Part shown: positions 8,919-17,496 of the stretch, in pieces
Layout: each line of letters opens with the position of its first letter
Position numbering within the stretch: position 1 is the stretch's first letter
Assembly: GCA_937922795.1 (NCBI GenBank)
Contig: CALAJK010000086.1
Span: 1 to 62,244 of the forward strand
Length of the DNA stretch: 62,244 nucleotides
Direction: 5' to 3'
DNA from: an uncultured Anaerolineae bacterium
GTDB lineage: Bacteria > Chloroflexota > Anaerolineae > Aggregatilineales > Phototrophicaceae
The notes under the pieces: model-generated
Told to the model about the DNA's origin: nothing
What the model saw: only the letters and a program-made list of their open reading frames with translations
Database searches by the model: none
Position numbers and translations under genes: made by a program

Positions 8919-10238
8919 ATGCCGCGTACACGAATTCTCATCATGGGCGCAGCTGGCCGTGACTTTCATAACTTTAACGTGCACTTTCGCAATCGTGAGC
9001 AGTATGAAGTCGTGGCGTTCACGGCGACGCAGATTCCAGGCATTGGTGGGCGCATCTATCCGCCGGAACTGGCTGGCCCTCTCTATCCGCGGGGTATTCC
9101 TATTTATGACGAGCGCGACCTGCTGCAAGTCATTCGTGAACATCAGGTGGAGCAGGTTGTCTTCGCTTACAGTGATGTCTCATATGAATATGTGATGCAC
9201 CGCGCTGCTCAGGTCTTGGCGGTCGGCGCTGACTTTCGTTTGATGGGCATAGGATCTACTCAGATACCAAGTGTGAAGCCGGTTGTTTCAATCGGTGCTG
9301 TTCGTACTGGCAGCGGTAAAAGCCAAACGGCGCGTCATGTTGTCACGACGTTAAAAGCGTTTGGTTTGCGAGTCGTCGCTGTCCGCCACCCTATGCCCTA
9401 TGGCAATCTGATCGCTCAATCTGTACAGCGCTTTGCTGAGTATGATGATCTGGATGAATACGCGTGCACGATTGAAGAACGCGAGGAATATGAGCCCTAT
9501 ATTGACCGAGGAGCGGTGATTTACGCGGGCGTGGACTACGAAGCGATTCTGCGCCGCGCCGAGCAGGAAGCGGATGTTATTGTTTGGGACGGCGGTAACA
9601 ATGATCTTCCTTTCATTCGTTCGGACTTCCATATCGTTGTAGTTGATCCGCACCGCCCCGGTCATGAGCGAAGTTATCATCCGGGCGAGGCTAACGTGCG
9701 TCTGGCCCAAGTCGTGGTTATCAACAAAGTAGATACGGCTGACTATGCGAATATTCAGGCCGTCCGCGCCAGCGTTCAGCAGCTCAATCCAGATGCGATC
9801 ATCCTCGAAGCGGCGTCGCCGCTCTTCGTAGAACGGCCGCAGATCATCCGCGGCAGGCGCGTTTTGGTGATCGAAGATGGCCCAACCACGACACACGGCG
9901 AGATGGGCTATGGCGCCGGCGTGATCGCCGCGCGCCGTTACGGCGCAGCGGAGATCATAGACCCGCGCCCCTTCGCTGTCGGCTCCATTCAGGACACGTA
10001 TGCGCAGTACCCGTCAACCGGCCCGGTGCTGCCAGCCATGGGCTACGGCGCCCAACAGATGGCCGATCTAGAGGTCACCATCAACGGTTCAGATGCTGAC
10101 CTCGTCATCGCCGCCACACCGATTGATCTGCGGCGCATCATCAAAGTTCGCATCCCTATCGAGCGCGTTCGCTATGAGCTTCAGATCATCGGCGCGCCGA
10201 CGCTGGCCGACTTGCTGGCCGAGCGTTTTAAGCCGTAA
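8919..10238 (+). CDS. Cyclic 2,3-diphosphoglycerate synthetase-like P-loop protein
   Basis: A 439-residue protein with an N-terminal Rossmann-like region (RILIMGAAGRDFHNFN), a P-loop GAVRTGSGKSQT at about residues 126-137, a later INKVDTAD segment resembling the GTPase NKxD motif, and DGGNNDLPF. This combination is that of the archaeal cyclic 2,3-diphosphoglycerate synthetase family. In methanogens the enzyme makes the thermoprotectant cDPG from 2,3-diphosphoglycerate and ATP; bacterial homologues are of unproven function. AGGAGAG precedes the ATG. It is followed by a convergent small membrane-protein gene and the 2-oxoacid:ferredoxin oxidoreductase operon. Confidence 0.8.
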   Translation: MPRTRILIMGAAGRDFHNFNVHFRNREQYEVVAFTATQIPGIGGRIYPPELAGPLYPRGIPIYDERDLLQVIREHQVEQVVFAYSDVSYEYVMHRAAQVLAVGADFRLMGIGSTQIPSVKPVVSIGAVRTGSGKSQTARHVVTTLKAFGLRVVAVRHPMPYGNLIAQSVQRFAEYDDLDEYACTIEEREEYEPYIDRGAVIYAGVDYEAILRRAEQEADVIVWDGGNNDLPFIRSDFHIVVVDPHRPGHERSYHPGEANVRLAQVVVINKVDTADYANIQAVRASVQQLNPDAIILEAASPLFVERPQIIRGRRVLVIEDGPTTTHGEMGYGAGVIAARRYGAAEIIDPRPFAVGSIQDTYAQYPSTGPVLPAMGYGAQQMADLEVTINGSDADLVIAATPIDLRRIIKVRIPIERVRYELQIIGAPTLADLLAERFKP

Positions 10239-10252
10239 CTGGCAGTCCACAG

Positions 10253-10276
10253 GGGGGTGCCTGGCGCGGCATCCCC
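10253..10276. terminator. Possible bidirectional hairpin between convergent genes
   Basis: A 9-bp stem (GGGGGTGCC with GGCATCCCC, one G-U pair) and a six-base loop lie between the stop of the cDPG-synthetase-like gene and the 3' end of the convergent small gene, touching its stop codon. Neither side has a T run, so it is at best a weak factor-independent terminator. Confidence 0.35.
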
Positions 10277-10434
10277 TAGTATGAGGTTTCCATATCGAAC
10301 AAGCCTTGTTCTTTGGCCTGGTGCAGCGCCCAGCGGTAGAAATAGACCGAAACCACGCTCAACGCCAGCGCCATCCCGACCAGGATTCCCACCAGCTCGA
10401 CATCGCTTGAATCGGCCAACGTAGAGGAAACCAT
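10276..10434 (-). CDS. Small CcoS-like single-span membrane protein (52 aa)
   Basis: An ATG at 10434 opens a 52-residue frame ending in TAG at 10276. It has a short polar start, one hydrophobic helix (ELVGILVGMALALSVVSVYF, residues 13-32), then YRWALHQAKEQGLFDMETSY. The pattern of one membrane span, aromatic-W-A, then GxFD plus acidic residues is that of CcoS, the small assembly/copper-loading factor of cbb3-type cytochrome oxidases (typically ...FFWAxxxGQFDDLE). No oxidase genes are nearby and no strong ribosome site precedes the ATG. It fills most of the otherwise empty stretch 10239-10617. The CcoS assignment is pattern-based. Confidence 0.5.
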   Translation of the reverse strand: MVSSTLADSSDVELVGILVGMALALSVVSVYFYRWALHQAKEQGLFDMETSY

Positions 10435-10560
10435 CAACAGATGCTAAACGAAATGAGCGTTCACTGGCTGCCAAAGACAGCACATCAGTTCTAAATCCAC
10501 AATGCAAGCAGCATGATGATATACCCGCCAACACATGACGCTTTACACTGGCACGGAATT

Positions 10561-10581
10561 TCCACAATGGACTACTGTGGA
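10561..10581. repeat. Inverted repeat upstream of the oxidoreductase operon
   Basis: TCCACA at 10561-10566 and TGTGGA at 10576-10581 form a perfect 6-bp inverted repeat with a nine-base centre, about 37 bases before the ferredoxin-subunit start. It could be a regulator site or a leader hairpin for the operon. No matching regulator gene is adjacent. Confidence 0.35.
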
Positions 10582-10617
10582 GTCGAGGATGACCGTCGCT
10601 AGAAGGATTTGATTGCT

Positions 10618-10866
10618 ATGACTTCAGGAACGATTGTTATTGATCAGGAACGCTGCAAAGGCTGCGGACTGTGCCCAACCGTTTGCCCGCAGCACGTCAT
10701 CCATCTGCTGGACGATCAACTGAACGCCAGGGGCTATCACCCCGCGGCGCTGGTTGATCCTGAAGGTCACTGCACAGGCTGTGGCATCTGCGCAGTCATC
10801 TGCCCGGACGTATGCATCACCGTCTATCGCGAGGCGCGCGCGGCTCGGCGTCCGGTCATGGCCTAG
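10618..10866 (+). CDS. 2-oxoacid:ferredoxin oxidoreductase, ferredoxin-like (delta) subunit
   Basis: An 82-residue iron-sulfur protein when started at the ATG at 10618, which has AGAAGGA ten bases upstream; a TTG three codons earlier is less likely. Two CxxCxxCxxxCP clusters, [12 protein letters not shown] and [12 protein letters not shown], bind two [4Fe-4S] centres. The protein passes electrons from the thiamine-pyrophosphate catalytic subunits to external ferredoxin. It leads a delta-alpha-beta-gamma operon, with a 20-base gap to the alpha gene. This order is the one used by Kor/Vor-type enzymes. Confidence 0.9.
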   Translation: MTSGTIVIDQERCKGCGLCPTVCPQHVIHLLDDQLNARGYHPAALVDPEGHCTGCGICAVICPDVCITVYREARAARRPVMA

Positions 10867-10886
10867 CCGGATTGGAGGCAGAACGC

Positions 10887-11960
10887 ATGGCGCGAGAGTT
10901 GATGAAAGGCAATATAGCCATCGCCGAAGCGGCCGTTCGAGCCGGACTTCAAGCCTATTTTGGTTATCCCATCACGCCCCAAACTGAACTCCTAGAATAT
11001 CTATCACAGCGCATGGTCGAGCTAGGGCGCATCTTTCTGCAGGCCGAGAGCGAAATTGCGGCCATCAACATGGTGTATGGCGCAGCCAGCACAGGCGTCC
11101 GGGTGATGACATCTTCTTCCAGTCCCGGTATCAGCCTGATGCAAGAGGGATTCTCTTACCTAGCCGGGGCCCAACTTCCCTGCGTCGTGGTCGATGTCAT
11201 GCGGGGCGGACCCGGACTAGGCAATATCCTTCCGTCCCAGGGAGACTATTTTCAAGTGACCCGTTCGGCCGGTCACGGCGATTTCCATCCCATCGTGTTA
11301 GCGCCGGCCTCTGTTCAGGAAGCGATAGATTTCACCGTCCTAGCGTTTGATTTAGCGGAGCAGTACCGTCATCTGGTCATGGTAGTCGCTGACGGTCAGA
11401 TCGGCCAGATGATGGAGCCTGCTGAACTGCCATCCATGCGTGAGGTTCAGACGGTTGGGCCAGACTGGGCGCTGACCGGCGCGCGTGGACGTCCGAAACG
11501 GCTGATCTCTTCCATCTACATGCTCGGCGAAGAAGGTGAAGCCTTCAACCGCCAGGTTCAAGCTCGTCTGCAGCTCATCAAAAGCCGGGAGCAGCGCTGC
11601 TTCGAATACCAGACCGAAGACGCCGAGCTGCTCGTTATCGGCTACGGCACAGCCGGACGAATCGCCTACACCGCCGTCGAGGCTGCGCGCGCGGCCGGGT
11701 TGAAAGTCGGCTTGCTGCGTCCGCAGACGCTCTGGCCGTTCCCAGAGGAACGTATCTCCACCCTATCTGACAGCATCCGTGCCTGTCTGGTCGTTGAGAT
11801 GAACGCCGGCCAGATGATTGATGATGTGCGGCTGGCCATTGGCGGCCAGGTTCCCGTTGATTTCTATGGCCGAATGGGCGGCGTCGTACCTATGCCAGAC
11901 GATATTCTGGCGGCAATCGAGGAAACTTACGCCCGAATGACAGTTCGTGTCCGCGCTTAA
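10887..11960 (+). CDS. vorB: 2-oxoacid:ferredoxin oxidoreductase alpha subunit (VorB/KorA type)
   Basis: A 357-residue protein from the ATG at 10887, preceded by GGAGG; the frame continues 25 codons upstream inside the previous gene. The start [20 protein letters not shown] and [11 protein letters not shown] near residues 24-34 are hallmarks of the pyrimidine-binding alpha subunit of 2-oxoacid oxidoreductases that annotation systems call VorB (3-methyl-2-oxobutanoate) or KorA (2-oxoglutarate). With the beta subunit it performs CoA-dependent oxidative decarboxylation of a 2-oxoacid. The sequence does not let me choose between branched-chain 2-oxoacids and 2-oxoglutarate. Confidence 0.88.
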   Translation: MARELMKGNIAIAEAAVRAGLQAYFGYPITPQTELLEYLSQRMVELGRIFLQAESEIAAINMVYGAASTGVRVMTSSSSPGISLMQEGFSYLAGAQLPCVVVDVMRGGPGLGNILPSQGDYFQVTRSAGHGDFHPIVLAPASVQEAIDFTVLAFDLAEQYRHLVMVVADGQIGQMMEPAELPSMREVQTVGPDWALTGARGRPKRLISSIYMLGEEGEAFNRQVQARLQLIKSREQRCFEYQTEDAELLVIGYGTAGRIAYTAVEAARAAGLKVGLLRPQTLWPFPEERISTLSDSIRACLVVEMNAGQMIDDVRLAIGGQVPVDFYGRMGGVVPMPDDILAAIEETYARMTVRVRA

Positions 11961-11988
11961 CGCTTGAAGTGCTTGAGGAGGGATTCAC

Positions 11989-12771
11989 GTGGTCGCTACC
12001 CTCATCCCACCAATCGAAATGGATGTGATCTATGAGCGGCCCACAGCGCTGTCGCCGGTTCATACGCATTACTGTCCAGGCTGTACCCATGGTATTGCTC
12101 ACCGACTGTTAGCTGAATGCCTCGATGAGTTGGGACTTCGAGAACAGACGGTGTTGATCGCTCCGGTCGGCTGCTCAGTCTTCATCTACAACTACTTTGA
12201 GGTTGACTCGTGCGTTGCCCCGCATGGACGCGCGCCTGCCGTCGCTACCGGCGTCAAGCGCGTGCTGCCTGATCGCATCGTCGTCACCTATCAGGGTGAT
12301 GGCGACCTGGTATCTATCGGCGCTGGAGAAGTGCTGCATGCGGCGGCGCGCGGCGAGCGCATCACCACTGTTTTCATCAACAACGCTGTTTACGGCATGA
12401 CGGGTGGCCAGATGGCGCCCACCACCCTGCCCGGCCAGAAGACGACCTCCTCGCCCGCTGGACGAGATATACGGATGACTGGCAATCCAATTCGTATGAG
12501 CGAGGTCATCGCCCAGTTGGGCGGCGCTGTTTACGTAGTGCGCCGTTCCCTACACGATGTCGCCAACATCCGCAAGGCGAAGAAAGCCATCCTCACCGCC
12601 TTGAAAGTCCAAATGGCCGGACTGGGATTCAGCCTGGTCGAGCTGCTGTCAACCTGTCCGACCAACTGGGGCATGTCGCCACCTGAAGCAATGGAGTGGG
12701 TTGAGCGGCACATGGTTCCTGTATTTCCGCTGGGCGATTTCAAAGTCACAGATGCTGTAAAAGATCTTTGA
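11989..12771 (+). CDS. 2-oxoacid:ferredoxin oxidoreductase beta subunit (TPP-binding)
   Basis: A 260-residue subunit starting with GTG behind a GAGGAGGG site. HYCPGCTHG near residues 27-35 supplies a conserved cysteine pair, and the TPP/Mg2+ motif runs from GDGDLVSIG to [13 protein letters not shown]-terminal segment [18 protein letters not shown] is characteristic of KorB/VorA proteins. It binds thiamine pyrophosphate and, with the alpha subunit, decarboxylates the 2-oxoacid. It lies 28 bases after the alpha gene and 29 before the gamma gene, in one operon. Confidence 0.92.
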   Translation: MVATLIPPIEMDVIYERPTALSPVHTHYCPGCTHGIAHRLLAECLDELGLREQTVLIAPVGCSVFIYNYFEVDSCVAPHGRAPAVATGVKRVLPDRIVVTYQGDGDLVSIGAGEVLHAAARGERITTVFINNAVYGMTGGQMAPTTLPGQKTTSSPAGRDIRMTGNPIRMSEVIAQLGGAVYVVRRSLHDVANIRKAKKAILTALKVQMAGLGFSLVELLSTCPTNWGMSPPEAMEWVERHMVPVFPLGDFKVTDAVKDL

Positions 12772-12800
12772 TTTGTGATACGGAGCTGGAGTAAATCGCC

Positions 12801-13355
12801 ATGCAAAAAGAATTCTTGTTTGCGGGTTTCGGCGGTCAAGGAGTGATGTTCGCCGGACAGTTGCTGGCACATGCCGCAATGAGCGCCGGCCTAGAAGTCA
12901 CCTGGATTCCATCCTACGGACCTGAAATGCGCGGCGGCACTGCTCACTGCTTCGTTGTGATCAGCGACAGCCCCATCGGATCGCCCATCAGCAAACACCC
13001 CCAAGCGGCCGTCGTCTTCAACAACCCGTCGTTTGCGCGCTACGAACCGATTGTCGCAGCGGGCGGGGTGCTGGCTTATAACAGCACCTTGATCACGCAG
13101 TCCAGCCAGCGCACAGATATTCTGCTGCTGCCTGTCCCTGCCACCCAGATCGCTGACGAAGTAGGCGATCTGCGCCTAGCTAATGTGGTCATGTTGGGGG
13201 CTGTGTTGACCGCCTTCCCCGCCCTGCCGCTCGACATCATCAAGCGCGCGCTGGAAGAGCACCTGCCAGAGCGCCGTCGTCACCTGCTGCCGCTGAATCT
13301 TCAGGCGCTGGAGGCTGGCGCTGCCCACGCTCAAAGATTCGTTCAGCCCGCATGA
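12801..13355 (+). CDS. 2-oxoacid:ferredoxin oxidoreductase gamma subunit
   Basis: A 184-residue subunit of the pyruvate ferredoxin/flavodoxin oxidoreductase catalytic-gamma domain family. The glycine-rich start FAGFGGQGVMFAGQLLAHAA and PSYGPEMRGGTAHCFVVIS are strongly conserved family motifs. It completes the four-subunit enzyme and contributes to CoA binding. It begins 29 bases after the beta gene; the CBS-domain gene follows after 75 bases with its own ribosome site. Confidence 0.92.
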   Translation: MQKEFLFAGFGGQGVMFAGQLLAHAAMSAGLEVTWIPSYGPEMRGGTAHCFVVISDSPIGSPISKHPQAAVVFNNPSFARYEPIVAAGGVLAYNSTLITQSSQRTDILLLPVPATQIADEVGDLRLANVVMLGAVLTAFPALPLDIIKRALEEHLPERRRHLLPLNLQALEAGAAHAQRFVQPA

Positions 13356-13430
13356 CGCCCAACCGATGATTCGCTATCATCAGGACTGTTTACCTGCGCC
13401 GCCTGGCGTCACTTCAAGGAGATCGCTCAG

Positions 13431-13856
13431 ATGTTGACAGTCGCCGACATCATGACCTCAAACCCGGCCACCGCCGGTCGCAGCGCGTCACTTGGTGAAA
13501 TCCTGGGCCTGATGAAAGCGCGCAACTGCCGCCAGATACCGATCGTAGAGGAAGGGCGGGTGATCGGCATCGTCAGCGACCGTGACATTCGGCTGGCGAT
13601 GAATTCATCCTTCGTGCTCCATGAGCGCTCTCAGGATCAAGCCCTGCTGACGCAGATCACCGCCGAAGCCTGCATGACCCACAACCCGATGACCATCGAA
13701 GCCGGTGAAGCCGCGGTCAAAGCGGCTGAACTGCTGCTCACCTATAAGTTCGGCGGTCTGCCGGTTGTCCAGCAGAATCAGCTCGTGGGCATTGTCACCA
13801 TCAGCGATATCCTGCGCAGCTACATCGACTTAATGCGCGAACGCGAATCCGGATGA
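13431..13856 (+). CDS. CBS-domain pair protein
   Basis: A 141-residue protein made only of two CBS motifs, the first around residues 1-60 (TVADIMTSNPATAG to IVSDRDIRLA) and the second around 75-135 (EACMTHNPMTIE to GIVTISDILRSYI). Such Bateman modules bind adenosyl nucleotides and act as energy sensors or regulators. AAGGAGA precedes the ATG. It follows the ferredoxin oxidoreductase operon in the same direction, so it may modulate that enzyme, but the partner is not shown by the sequence. Confidence 0.9.
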   Translation: MLTVADIMTSNPATAGRSASLGEILGLMKARNCRQIPIVEEGRVIGIVSDRDIRLAMNSSFVLHERSQDQALLTQITAEACMTHNPMTIEAGEAAVKAAELLLTYKFGGLPVVQQNQLVGIVTISDILRSYIDLMRERESG

Positions 13857-13888
13857 ACCGCGTCGGGGTTGCAAGAGCCCGGCCAAAG

Positions 13889-14767
13889 TCAGGCTGCGCC
13901 TCGGCGCTGGCGCATCAACCAGATATAGCCATCTTCCAGGCTCGGCTCAAGCGCCAGAGCGCCATCAGTTGATGCCGGCGCGCCTAATACCCGGTACTGC
14001 ACCCCGTGCTGGAGCTGCAGCGTAGACACAACCATCAGATCTCCCGCCGGACGTTCGCCGGCTGTCGTGATCGCCCATACATGCCCGCGCACCTGCTCGA
14101 TGAGATCGGCGGGGGCGCCGCGAAACAGCGCGCGCCCCTGGCTGATGACAGCCAGATCATTACAACTGTGGCTGATATCTTCCACAATATGCGTGGAGAG
14201 GATGATAGTGCACCGGGCGGCCATTTCTGACAGTAGATTGCGGAAACGAACGCGCTCCTCCGGGTCCAGCCCTACAGTTGGTTCATCTACGATCAGCAGC
14301 TTCGGATCGCCCAGCAATGCCTGCGCCACGCCAATGCGCCGACGCATACCGCCGGAATAAGTCTTGAGTTTTCGATCGGCGACATCCACCAAACGCACCT
14401 CTTCGAGCAGCCGCTCAATCTGGCGCCGGCGCTCCCCAGCTTCGGTGATGCCCTTCAAGATCGCTATATAGTCTAGAAACTCGCGCCCGGTCAGGTTGGG
14501 GTACAACCCCAGATCCTGCGGCAGGTAACCTAACAGCGCTTTAGCGGCCATACGGCCTGCCACAGTATGCAGATCATGGCCAAAAACGCGCACCGTGCCG
14601 GAAGTCGGCTGGATGATACCGGCTAGAATCCGCATCAGCGTCGTCTTGCCCGCCCCATTCGGCCCCACTAGGCCGAACATACCGGAGCCGACCTCAAGAT
14701 CAAGACCATCCAGCGCTCGCACACCGCCAACATAAGTCTTGGTCAAATCATGGATTTCGATCATCAT
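13889..14767 (-). CDS. ABC-2 type exporter, ATP-binding protein
   Basis: A 292-residue ATPase: Walker A GPNGAGKTT near residues 36-44, Q-loop YLPQDLGLYPNLTGREFL, signature YSGGMRRRIGVAQAL near 139-153, Walker B LLIVDEPTVGLDPEER, and a switch histidine in ILSTHIVEDI. About 60 residues follow the core, as in Bacteroides- and Bacillus-type ABC-2 ATPases. It is last in a five-gene minus-strand unit with two membrane permeases, a membrane protein and an ECF sigma factor, comparable to YxlF of the B. subtilis sigY operon. It is convergent with the CBS-protein gene. Confidence 0.9.
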   Translation of the reverse strand: MMIEIHDLTKTYVGGVRALDGLDLEVGSGMFGLVGPNGAGKTTLMRILAGIIQPTSGTVRVFGHDLHTVAGRMAAKALLGYLPQDLGLYPNLTGREFLDYIAILKGITEAGERRRQIERLLEEVRLVDVADRKLKTYSGGMRRRIGVAQALLGDPKLLIVDEPTVGLDPEERVRFRNLLSEMAARCTIILSTHIVEDISHSCNDLAVISQGRALFRGAPADLIEQVRGHVWAITTAGERPAGDLMVVSTLQLQHGVQYRVLGAPASTDGALALEPSLEDGYIWLMRQRRGAA

Positions 14768-14808
14768 TCGCCCCTGTTCATCCCACTATCGCGGCCAGAC
14801 AGCCTTGT

Positions 14809-15648
14809 TTAAGCGCGCTGCGCGCGGCGGCGCATCCATGACCAGACGACCAGCGCCGCTATGATCACCTCGATCAGGCCGATCGCCAGAGCCTGTGCCG
14901 TATCCGCCGACAAAAACGGGACCGGCGTGGACGAATAGGCGTCGAAACGGGTATACCGCATGATGATCGGCGCACGCATCGGGCTTAGATACGCGACCAG
15001 ATTGCTATCGCCCGCCAGCACGCTGCCCAGCGCAACTACCCCTACCCCCCAGATCATGATGATCAGCAGCGCCGCTCGGCGTCGAGTAGGCTGTCCAGCC
15101 GCTAACAGCACTGCCAGCGATCCGTTCAAAGCGATCAACGCCCCGCTGCCCAGCAGCCACATTTGCAGATAGCTCACCAGGTCATACGGTCCGACGAACA
15201 CCCACCAGCTTATCGCCGTGGCCCCCGCGGCAAACACGATGCCGGTCATAGCCGCCATGAAAACTCCGGCCACTTTTCCTGCCAAGTAGACGCCAATCGC
15301 CAGCGGCAGGCTGTCAAGCAGCTCACGGGTGCGCAATTGCTCATCTAATGGGATTGTATCCGCCACTAGCACCGGCAGCACGAAGGCCAGCGCGCCTCCG
15401 ACCGGCGCCCAGGTGGCGAACAGGATCGTGAAGGTCAGCACATCTATGCCGTGAGCACCCTGTTCCTGATCTAACTGACTAACAAGCTGTCGCATGCTGT
15501 CTTGACCCATCTCGCCGGCGGTCACCACTGCTAAAACCACGGTGATGAGCGTCATCGCCAACGTGACGACCAACAGCGACCGGCGGCGCCAGTGCATCCG
15601 AAACTCATACGCTACGATCCCCGATAGCTGAGATATGGTCACGTGCAT
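14809..15648 (-). CDS. ABC-2 type exporter, membrane permease
   Basis: A 279-residue integral membrane protein with about six helices, starting MHVTISQLSGIVAYEFRMHWRRRS, the usual cytoplasmic opening of ABC-2 permeases. I use the ATG at 15648 because it lies one base after the preceding gene's stop; a longer frame begins at 15717. A long extracytoplasmic stretch follows the first helix (ending GIDVLTF), and EQLRTRELLDSLPL resembles the coupling-helix region. It likely pairs with the neighbouring permease and the ATPase encoded 41 bases downstream. Confidence 0.8.
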   Translation of the reverse strand: MHVTISQLSGIVAYEFRMHWRRRSLLVVTLAMTLITVVLAVVTAGEMGQDSMRQLVSQLDQEQGAHGIDVLTFTILFATWAPVGGALAFVLPVLVADTIPLDEQLRTRELLDSLPLAIGVYLAGKVAGVFMAAMTGIVFAAGATAISWWVFVGPYDLVSYLQMWLLGSGALIALNGSLAVLLAAGQPTRRRAALLIIMIWGVGVVALGSVLAGDSNLVAYLSPMRAPIIMRYTRFDAYSSTPVPFLSADTAQALAIGLIEVIIAALVVWSWMRRRAQRA

Positions 15649-15649
15649 G

Positions 15650-16630
15650 TCAGCCTCCAGCTTGGCGTCCACGCCTGGACGCACCCAGCAGCACACGCTC
15701 AGAATCCCGCAGTTCACGCGCTGCCAGCCTGACCAGCCCTATCCCGACGAGCAGCACACACAGCCGGTTCAACCCGTAATCGCCGCCGCTCAAATGATCA
15801 GGCTGAAGATAAGGGTGAACTGGCCAGATCACCGGCGTCAGATAGTTCAAGGGGACAATCATCGGCACATTCGGCAGCAGCACGCTGCTGAAGAAAACGA
15901 ACACAAACCAGATAATTGCCGTGATCGCCGCGCCAAAAGCCGCTACCCGCGTTCGCAGCGTCGTATAGGCGCCGATACCGCTGAGGAGCGCCGCCGGCGG
16001 GATCCAGCGCAGCAGCGCCGTCTCGCCAGCTTGGCCAGGCATAGCCGACATACCAGCCAGCGTGCCAGCCAACCCGATCACGCCAAACACAGCCCAGATC
16101 ATCGCCAGGCGTTCTAGCAGCGCCCAGGCCAGTGGGCGCGGGCACGCCAGCATCACCTCCAGCCCCGGTTCATCGTCTGGCGCAAAGGCCAGCGCACAGT
16201 GGATACCGATCGCCAGCGGCAGGCCGAGTTCGACCGCGCGTTGGCGATCAAACCAGGGCATGACGCTGTCCGCGCCCGGCAGCAAAAACACGCCCATCCC
16301 CAGAATCGCCCCCACGATCAACGGCCAGGCGAGCGCTCCCCGGCTTACTCGCCAGGCGAAAAGACCGCGCTGCTGCCACCCGAGGATCACAGCCGTCGCC
16401 GCCGGCCAACCTACGCTCACCACGAGCGCCAGCGCCGATGCTTGAGCCAAGGATCGCACCTCCGCCAGGCTCAGAGGAACGCCCCGCGCCAGACTGGCCG
16501 CCAAAAAGACGATGCCGGCTGCTCCTACCAACCCCAGGCTGAGACGAGCTGCCTGCGCTACATACGCTAAGCGCGGTCTTTGGCTGTATAGATTCTGAGT
16601 GCCGGCGAATCTACTCAAATGGCGGCTCAT
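15650..16630 (-). CDS. Multi-span membrane protein, probable second ABC-2 permease
   Basis: A 326-residue hydrophobic protein from the ATG at 16630, which overlaps the preceding stop by four bases; an upstream in-frame start at 16711 lies inside the previous gene. It has roughly eight to ten predicted helices separated by short loops and ends with a basic tail. There is no recognisable catalytic motif. Its place between a permease gene and a sigma-linked membrane protein suggests it is part of the exporter, though a purely regulatory role is possible. Confidence 0.7.
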   Translation of the reverse strand: MSRHLSRFAGTQNLYSQRPRLAYVAQAARLSLGLVGAAGIVFLAASLARGVPLSLAEVRSLAQASALALVVSVGWPAATAVILGWQQRGLFAWRVSRGALAWPLIVGAILGMGVFLLPGADSVMPWFDRQRAVELGLPLAIGIHCALAFAPDDEPGLEVMLACPRPLAWALLERLAMIWAVFGVIGLAGTLAGMSAMPGQAGETALLRWIPPAALLSGIGAYTTLRTRVAAFGAAITAIIWFVFVFFSSVLLPNVPMIVPLNYLTPVIWPVHPYLQPDHLSGGDYGLNRLCVLLVGIGLVRLAARELRDSERVLLGASRRGRQAGG

Positions 16631-17496
16631 GCCTGACTCCCTCGCTGCCGGTGGTACTCGACCATTTGCAGCGCTGCCAGCGTCATCAGGATGGCCGCCA
16701 GCGCCAGCCATGCACGCGATTCAGGCGCAGCGAGACCCGGCAGCGACAGAAGCTGCAACCATGAATTCGGCGGGGCAGTCGTATACAGCAGCACATGCAG
16801 CCCCCACAGTCCGAAGCCGGAGACAGCGCCAACCACTGAGTCGCGGACGACGATGCTGAGGAAGAAGGTGAAAGCCGACAGAAAAGCCATCGGGAACAGC
16901 CACGATAGCACCAGCGGCCATAACTGAACTTCGGCTTTAGCCGCTGCCAGCAGCACACTGCCGGCCAGCCCCAACGCGAAATTGAAGCCGAACACCAGCG
17001 TCAGCCTGGCCAACAACAGCAGTTGTGACGAGACGCGCGTGGTATGTTCAAGTTCGAGGACTGGCTCCAGGTCGGAGTCATAAAGCAGCGCCACACCCGC
17101 CGCCACCACAATAGGCGCCAACACCGCCAGCGGCGCTAGGCCGCCCACCCTCACATCGTAGATCGTCAGCGTCACCAGAACGCCCAGCGCCATCACCAGC
17201 GCCGATGCCGTCCAAATCTCGGCTTGCACGACCCTGACCTGGGCGCGGAGCAGCAGCCATGCCCATCTCAGGGGTTCAGCCCGCGGCGGTGATGGCAGCT
17301 CCAGCATTAGCCGTTCGATCAATTGGCGCGTTTCGTCTGGCGTCGAGGATGGCGCGGCCCAGTTCCGCATCTGCATGACGAAAGGCAGCATAGCTTCGCC
17401 TTCTTCATGGTTTTCCAGATCCTCAATCAGCATGGCTTTCAGCCGGCTTTCGTCTGATGAGAGCCGATCAGATTCTGGGGATTGGCGCATGCTCAT
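16627..17496 (-). CDS. Sigma-associated membrane protein (possible anti-sigma factor)
   Basis: A 289-residue protein with a cytoplasmic N-terminal region of about 95 residues (acidic/helical, with LIEDLENHEEGEAMLPFV and a Leu-rich ERLMLELP segment) followed by about six membrane helices. It starts with ATG overlapping the sigma-factor stop by four bases. No zinc-binding HxxxCxxC motif is visible in the N-terminal region, so it is not a canonical ZAS anti-sigma factor. Position next to an ECF sigma gene and size of the cytoplasmic domain make it the best anti-sigma candidate. A permease-like role in the exporter is the alternative. Confidence 0.6.
   Translation of the reverse strand: MSMRQSPESDRLSSDESRLKAMLIEDLENHEEGEAMLPFVMQMRNWAAPSSTPDETRQLIERLMLELPSPPRAEPLRWAWLLLRAQVRVVQAEIWTASALVMALGVLVTLTIYDVRVGGLAPLAVLAPIVVAAGVALLYDSDLEPVLELEHTTRVSSQLLLLARLTLVFGFNFALGLAGSVLLAAAKAEVQLWPLVLSWLFPMAFLSAFTFFLSIVVRDSVVGAVSGFGLWGLHVLLYTTAPPNSWLQLLSLPGLAAPESRAWLALAAILMTLAALQMVEYHRQRGSQA

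Noticed and set aside
10181-10567. Long minus-strand frame of 128 residues across the gap after the cDPG-synthetase-like gene
   Set aside because: It overlaps the real gene's end and the composition is unlike a protein; the 52-residue CcoS-like frame in another phase explains the coding signal better.
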